Below are positions 12,719-16,461 of a stretch of 16,461 nucleotides of DNA, piece after piece. The DNA is from JBHIAG01 sp046758465. Its GTDB lineage: Bacteria > Acidobacteriota > Terriglobia > Acidiferrales > 2-02-FULL-67-57. Both the position numbers and the translations under genes were made by a program. The stretch is from assembly GCA_046758465.1 (NCBI GenBank), contig JBHIAG010000046.1, forward strand, positions 1-16,461, given 5' to 3'. The number at the start of each line of letters is the position of its first letter. Position 1 is the stretch's first letter. Under the pieces are notes generated by a model. That model was not told the DNA's origin. It searched no databases and saw only the letters and a program-made list of their open reading frames with translations.

Positions 12719-12747
12719 AGTATACTGATTCCATTTGGGGGTGAAAA
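12719..12747 (-). promoter_or_regulatory. Candidate promoter of the DsbA-like gene (leaderless configuration)
   Basis: Minus-strand TTTTCA (12747-12742) and TATACT (12724-12719) are 17 bp apart. The -10 ends exactly 7 nt before ATG 12711 and touches the upstream ATG 12717. It lies in the 74-bp gap after purF, so the redox pair can be expressed independently of purLF. Confidence 0.55.
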
Positions 12748-12785
12748 GCTGTCCGCCCCCGGGCGTTCTACATCGGCGCGAGTGG

Positions 12786-14195
12786 CTAGGCGCTTTCCTT
12801 CTCGGCCGCGGCCAGTTGCAGCTCGACGAAATCGGTGGGATATGTGCCGGTGTAGCAGGCCCGGCAGTAGCGGCCCTCGTTGTCGGCCACCGCCTTGCGC
12901 ATCCCTTCGAGCGAGAGATAGCCGAGCGAATCCGCTTCGATAAAGGCGCAAATTTCGTTGACGCTCTTGTGCGCGGCGATGAGTTCGCGCTTGGTGGGGG
13001 TATCGATGCCGTAGAAGCAGGGGGAGATGATGGGCGGGCAGGAGACACGCACGTGCACTTCCAGCGCCCCCGCCCCCCGGATCATGCGCACGATCTTGCG
13101 CATGGTGGTGGCGCGAACAATCGAGTCGTCCACGAGCACCAGGCGGCGGTTCTCCAGCAGGTTGCGGCAGGGGTTGAGCTTGGCCTTGACGCCGAAGTCG
13201 CGAATCTGCTGTTGGGGCTCGATGAAGGTGCGCCCCACGTAGTGGCTGCGGATGAGGGCAAACTTCAAGGGCATGCCCGATTCCAGCGAGTAGCCAATCG
13301 CCGCCGCTACGCCCGAGTCAGGCACCGGGACTATAATGTCGGCGTCGGCGGGATGCTCGCGCGCCAAGAGCCGGCCCAGCATTTCGCGGCTCTTTTGTAC
13401 CGGCCGGCCGAAGATGATCGAGTCCGGGCGGGAAAAGTAGACGTGCTCGAAGATGCAGTAGGCGTGCTTGATGGGCGGGGAGAAGTAGTGCGACTCCACC
13501 CCGTCGTTGGAAAGAATCACCATTTCGCCGGGGTCAACTTCGCGCAGGTATTCGGCGCCAATCAAGTCAAAGGCGCAGGTCTCTGAGCCCACCACCCAGG
13601 CACCATCGAGCCGCCCCAGGCAGAGCGGGCGGAAGCCGCGCGGGTCGCGGACGGCGAAGACGGCATCGCGCGTCAGCATCACCAGCGAGTAGGCGCCCTC
13701 GACCTGGCGCAAGGCTTCGGGCACAGCTTCGCGGAGAAGCTCTTTCCGGGACTGCGCCATCAAATGCAGGACGACTTCGGTGTCGGAGGTAGTCTGGAAG
13801 ATGGAGCCACGCGCCTCCAGCCGCTGGCGCACTTGCGTGGCGTTGACCAGGTTGCCGTTGTGGGCCAACGCCACCGGGCCCTTGTTGCAGGTGACCAGGA
13901 GGGGTTGCGCGTTGGCCGGCGCTGATTCTCCCGTCGTGGAGTAGCGAGTATGGCCGATGGCAGCCTGGCCCGCGAGCGTTTGCATGACCGGCTCGGTGAA
14001 GACCTCGGCCACGTGCCCCATACCCCTGTGCATGATGAGGTCGTTGCCGTCGCTGGCCACGATGCCGGCGCTCTCTTGGCCGCGGTGCTGCAGCGCGTAG
14101 AGGCCCAGGTAGGTGAGCTTCGCCGCCTCGGGATGGCCGAAGGCGGCGAAGACACCGCACTCGTCGTGGAAGTGATCCTCGTGGGAGTGGATCAC
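12786..14195 (-). CDS. purF: Amidophosphoribosyltransferase PurF
   Basis: PurF makes 5-phosphoribosylamine from PRPP and glutamine, the first committed step of purine synthesis. From GTG 14195 it has 469 residues. A 12-residue, His-rich propeptide (MIHSHEDHFHDE) precedes the N-terminal nucleophile C13 (ECGVFAAF), so it belongs to the processed class. The glutaminase domain shows LQHRGQESAG, GHTRYSTTG, AHNGNLVN and TSDTEV; the PRPP motif is RLVLVDDSIVRATT; cysteines at AYCIFEH, SPCFYGID and CRACY fit the [4Fe-4S] type known from Bacillus. The start overlaps the purL stop in GTGA and has GGGAGG 5 nt upstream; a GTG at 14246 is rejected since it lies in purL. It is followed by the DsbA-like gene, not another pur gene. 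Confidence 0.96.
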   Translation of the reverse strand: MIHSHEDHFHDECGVFAAFGHPEAAKLTYLGLYALQHRGQESAGIVASDGNDLIMHRGMGHVAEVFTEPVMQTLAGQAAIGHTRYSTTGESAPANAQPLLVTCNKGPVALAHNGNLVNATQVRQRLEARGSIFQTTSDTEVVLHLMAQSRKELLREAVPEALRQVEGAYSLVMLTRDAVFAVRDPRGFRPLCLGRLDGAWVVGSETCAFDLIGAEYLREVDPGEMVILSNDGVESHYFSPPIKHAYCIFEHVYFSRPDSIIFGRPVQKSREMLGRLLAREHPADADIIVPVPDSGVAAAIGYSLESGMPLKFALIRSHYVGRTFIEPQQQIRDFGVKAKLNPCRNLLENRRLVLVDDSIVRATTMRKIVRMIRGAGALEVHVRVSCPPIISPCFYGIDTPTKRELIAAHKSVNEICAFIEADSLGYLSLEGMRKAVADNEGRYCRACYTGTYPTDFVELQLAAAEKESA

Positions 14196-16461
14196 GCTGC
14201 CCTCCCGGCCGCGGGTTGCATCAGCCGCACCAGTGCCCTGCTCCACACTTCGGCGAGCGTGCGCACAGGTTCCTCTAAGATAGTTTTCCCGTTGAAGAGA
14301 ATCCGGAATTCGCCCATCGTCGTCCAGCCCAGCTGCCTCGCCTTGACATCATATTGTCCCGCAACCCGTAGGGTGTCCGCAAGGTGCTTTTCGTCGACTT
14401 CGAGCAAGATGCGCGAGGGCTCTTCCCCGAACAGGATGGCCTCTGCGGGCAGTTGGCTGCCGAGCGTGACCATCACCCCCAGGCCTGCCGCGCTGCCAAA
14501 ACAGCTCTCCGCCAGCGCCAGCAGCAGCCCGCCGTCGCTGATGTCATGCGCCGCGAGCGCGTAGCCACCTGCGAGCAGGGCGAGGGTACAGTCCTGGAGC
14601 TGCTTTTCGAGCGTCAGGTCGAGTACCGGCGGCTCACCGCCCACCACGCTGTGGATGACGGAAGCGTACTGGCTGGAAGAAAAAGTGCGCGCGAGGTTTT
14701 TCCGCTCAGTCGGCAGCGGGCCGAGGAGAACAATCGTGCTGCCGCGCTGCCGGAAGCCCGCGCCCACGGCGCGCTCGACCTCGTCCAGGACGCCCAGCAT
14801 CCCGATGACCGGTGTGGGATAGATGGCCTTTCCCAGGGTTTCGTTATAGAAGCTGACGTTGCCCCCGGTGATGGGAGTCGCGAGGGCGCGGCAGGCTTCG
14901 GCCATCCCGTCAATTACTTCGCTGAACTGCCACAGAATTTCGGGTTTCTCGGGGTTGCCGAAGTTGAGGCAGTTGGTCGCGGCCCAGGGTTTCGCGCCCA
15001 CGCAGACGACGTTGCGCGCGGCTTCAGCCACCGCCAGGGCAGCGCCGCGGCGGGGGTTGAGGTAGCAGTAGCGCCCGTTGCCGTCCACCGCCAGCGCCAG
15101 CCCGCGGCGCGTGCCCTTGAGGCGCAGCACGGCGGCATCGGCGGCGCCCGGCGCGAGCAGCGTGTTGGTGCGGACGGAGTAGTCATATTGCTGATAGATC
15201 CAGCGTTTGCTGGCCAGGGTGGGCGAGGCCAGCAGGCGTAAGAAGTTTTCCCGCAGCGTACGCCGGGCGGTGGGCTCGTCGGCAAAGCCGACCAGCGTTT
15301 CGGGCCCCGCGGGGCGGGGTGCGAGCGGACGCTGGTAGACGGGCGCCTGCTGGGCCAGCGCAGTGCTGGGAATCTCCGCCACCACCTGGCCGTCCGTACG
15401 GACGCGTAGCTTACCGTCGGCGGTGACCGCGCCGACGGTGACCGCATCGAGGCCCCACGTGCGGCAACGGGCGAAGACGTCGTCCTCGCGTCCGGTCTCG
15501 GCCACCCGCAGCATCCGCTCCTGCGATTCCGAGAGCATGATTTCGTACGGGCTCATGCCCTGCTCGCGCTGCGGCACCCGGGCAAGCTCAATCTCGATGC
15601 CGGTGCCGCCGCGGGCGCCCATCTCGCAGGTCGAGCAGGTGAGCCCGGCGGCCCCCATGTCCTGGACGGCGACGATGGCGCCGGTTTCAAACGCTTCAAG
15701 AAGGGCTTCCAGCAGCAGCTTTTCCAGGAACGGGTCGGCAATTTGCACATTGGGCCGCTTGGCGCTGGACGCCTCGTCGAATTCGGCCGAGGCCAGCAGG
15801 CTGGCGCCGTGGATGCCGTCGCGGCCGGTCTTGGCCCCGACGTAGATGACCGGATTGCCGACGCCGCGGGCACGGGCCAGAAAAATCTTGTCCCTGGGAG
15901 CAACGCCCAGAGCCAGGGCGTTGACGAGCGGATTGTGGCTGTAGCCCGAAGGTTCGGGATCGAAATAGACATCCCCGCCGACCGTCGGCACGCCAAAACA
16001 GTTGCCATAGAAGGCAATGCCGCTGACCACGCCCTCGGCGAGGCGGCGGTTGCGCTTGTCGTCCAGGGGCCCGAAGCGCAGCGCGTCGAGGACGGCAATG
16101 GGGCGGGCGCCCATGGTGAAGATGTCGCGCAGGATGCCGCCGACGCCGGTGGCCGCGCCCTGAAAGGGCTCGATGAAGCTCGGGTGGTTGTGCGACTCAA
16201 TCTTGAAGACCGCGGCCAGGCCGTCGCCAATGTCCACCACGCCGGCGTTTTCGCCGGGCCCGTGCAAGACCTGGGGGCCGCTGGTGGGCAGGCGCTTGAG
16301 GTGGACTTTGGAAGACTTGTAGGAGCAGTGCTCGCTCCACATCACGCTGAAGATGCCCAGCTCGGTCAGGGTGGGCTCGCGCCCCAGGATTTTCTGGATG
16401 CGCTGATACTCCTCAGGCGTCAGCCCGTGCTCGGCAACCAGCTCAGCGGTGATGTCTACTT
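14192..16461 (-). CDS. purL: Phosphoribosylformylglycinamidine synthase, small PurL subunit (5' end beyond edge)
   Basis: PurL, with PurS and PurQ, converts FGAR to FGAM using ATP and glutamine ammonia, step 4. About 755 residues are visible, so only a few at the N-terminus are missing; this is the small-type PurL that lacks a fused glutaminase. Landmarks are EHGLTPEEYQRIQKILGREPT, LGIFSVMWSEHCSYKSSK, GIGD-like DIGDGLAAVFKIESHNHPSFIEPFQGAATG, GGDVYFDPEPSGYSHNPLVNAL, MGARGGTGIEIEL, LNFGNPEKPEILWQF, GGNVSFYNET, and AHDISDGGLLLALAE. A copy of the GTCCGTACGGAC palindrome encodes RVRTDG in the inter-domain segment KLRVRTDGQVVAEIP, without an obvious insertion. A GTG at 16345 is internal: conserved sequence continues to the edge. 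The stop overlaps the purF start; purS and purQ are expected beyond the right edge. Confidence 0.96.
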   Translation of the reverse strand, partial: VDITAELVAEHGLTPEEYQRIQKILGREPTLTELGIFSVMWSEHCSYKSSKVHLKRLPTSGPQVLHGPGENAGVVDIGDGLAAVFKIESHNHPSFIEPFQGAATGVGGILRDIFTMGARPIAVLDALRFGPLDDKRNRRLAEGVVSGIAFYGNCFGVPTVGGDVYFDPEPSGYSHNPLVNALALGVAPRDKIFLARARGVGNPVIYVGAKTGRDGIHGASLLASAEFDEASSAKRPNVQIADPFLEKLLLEALLEAFETGAIVAVQDMGAAGLTCSTCEMGARGGTGIEIELARVPQREQGMSPYEIMLSESQERMLRVAETGREDDVFARCRTWGLDAVTVGAVTADGKLRVRTDGQVVAEIPSTALAQQAPVYQRPLAPRPAGPETLVGFADEPTARRTLRENFLRLLASPTLASKRWIYQQYDYSVRTNTLLAPGAADAAVLRLKGTRRGLALAVDGNGRYCYLNPRRGAALAVAEAARNVVCVGAKPWAATNCLNFGNPEKPEILWQFSEVIDGMAEACRALATPITGGNVSFYNETLGKAIYPTPVIGMLGVLDEVERAVGAGFRQRGSTIVLLGPLPTERKNLARTFSSSQYASVIHSVVGGEPPVLDLTLEKQLQDCTLALLAGGYALAAHDISDGGLLLALAESCFGSAAGLGVMVTLGSQLPAEAILFGEEPSRILLEVDEKHLADTLRVAGQYDVKARQLGWTTMGEFRILFNGKTILEEPVRTLAEVWSRALVRLMQPAAGRAA
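14201..14206 (-). promoter_or_regulatory. Shine-Dalgarno fixing the purF GTG start
   Basis: Minus-strand GGGAGG (14206-14201), 5 nt before GTG 14195, lies within the last purL codons and sets the purF start next to the purL stop (GTGA overlap). Confidence 0.85.
15391..15404. repeat. GTCCGTACGGAC palindrome, copy 3 (in purL)
   Basis: A 14-bp perfect palindrome, CGTCCGTACGGACG, inside purL. It is read in a different frame from the other copies (VRTD instead of SVRT). Confidence 0.8.

Noticed and set aside
12735..13586. 283-codon plus-strand open frame over purF
   Set aside because: Antisense to well-conserved purF and without recognisable motifs.

Overview
The window is a high-GC bacterial chromosome segment carrying housekeeping genes and an unusually rich set of small palindromic and MITE-like repeats. 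The best guess at the source is an acidobacterium or a relative. Reasons are the three-blade TolB/PD40 C-terminus ending in VWVLENFLP, the LysW-like zinc ribbon with an acidic tail, the secreted carboxypeptidase-regulatory-like protein, and the dispersed GGCTAAAGCC and GTCATTCCGAG palindromes. No rRNA or other taxonomic marker is present, so this is inference.

Left part (1-5900). The 3' end of a PD40/TolB-like beta-propeller gene (+) converges on a minus-strand group read as yebC, ruvC, then a secreted protein of unknown function built from two tandem copies of one domain. The last two share one base (TGATG). A ThiF/MoeB-type E1 adenylyltransferase (-) and protein-L-isoaspartate methyltransferase pcm (+) diverge from a short spacer with a -10-like hexamer on each strand. 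A Nudix hydrolase (-) follows pcm.

Middle (5900-9470). A short plus-strand pair holds a LysW-like zinc-ribbon protein and a secreted CarboxypepD_reg-like protein. It converges on a diacylglycerol-kinase-family lipid kinase, which lies downstream of tyrS (-). The 395-bp leader of tyrS is peculiar. It holds a diverged second copy of the tyrS 5' end, a palindromic element of about 95 bp, and a degenerate 21-bp tandem repeat. The duplicated start opens a 53-codon frame whose stop overlaps the tyrS start (ATGA).

Right part (9465-16461). A minus-strand de novo purine cluster reads purL (its start lies just past the right edge), purF, a DsbA-like thioredoxin-fold protein, a MauE/DoxX-like membrane protein, purM, purN. 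PurF, PurN, PurL and PurM catalyse steps 1, 3, 4 and 5 to AIR; purD, purS and purQ are not in the window. purL and purF overlap in GTGA. The redox pair sits inside the cluster behind its own candidate promoter.

The most unusual signal is an exact 12-bp palindrome, GTCCGTACGGAC, found three times, each time inside a coding sequence: as an apparent in-frame insertion in PurM, as the C-terminal codons of the MauE-like protein, and within PurL. Together with the nested inverted repeats between purM and purN, before purM, before tyrS and in the convergent spacers, this suggests active spread of small palindromic elements, some of them tolerated inside essential genes. A second pattern is that at least two genes (thiF, the DsbA-like gene) have a -10-like hexamer exactly 7 nt before an in-frame ATG, as expected for leaderless transcripts.
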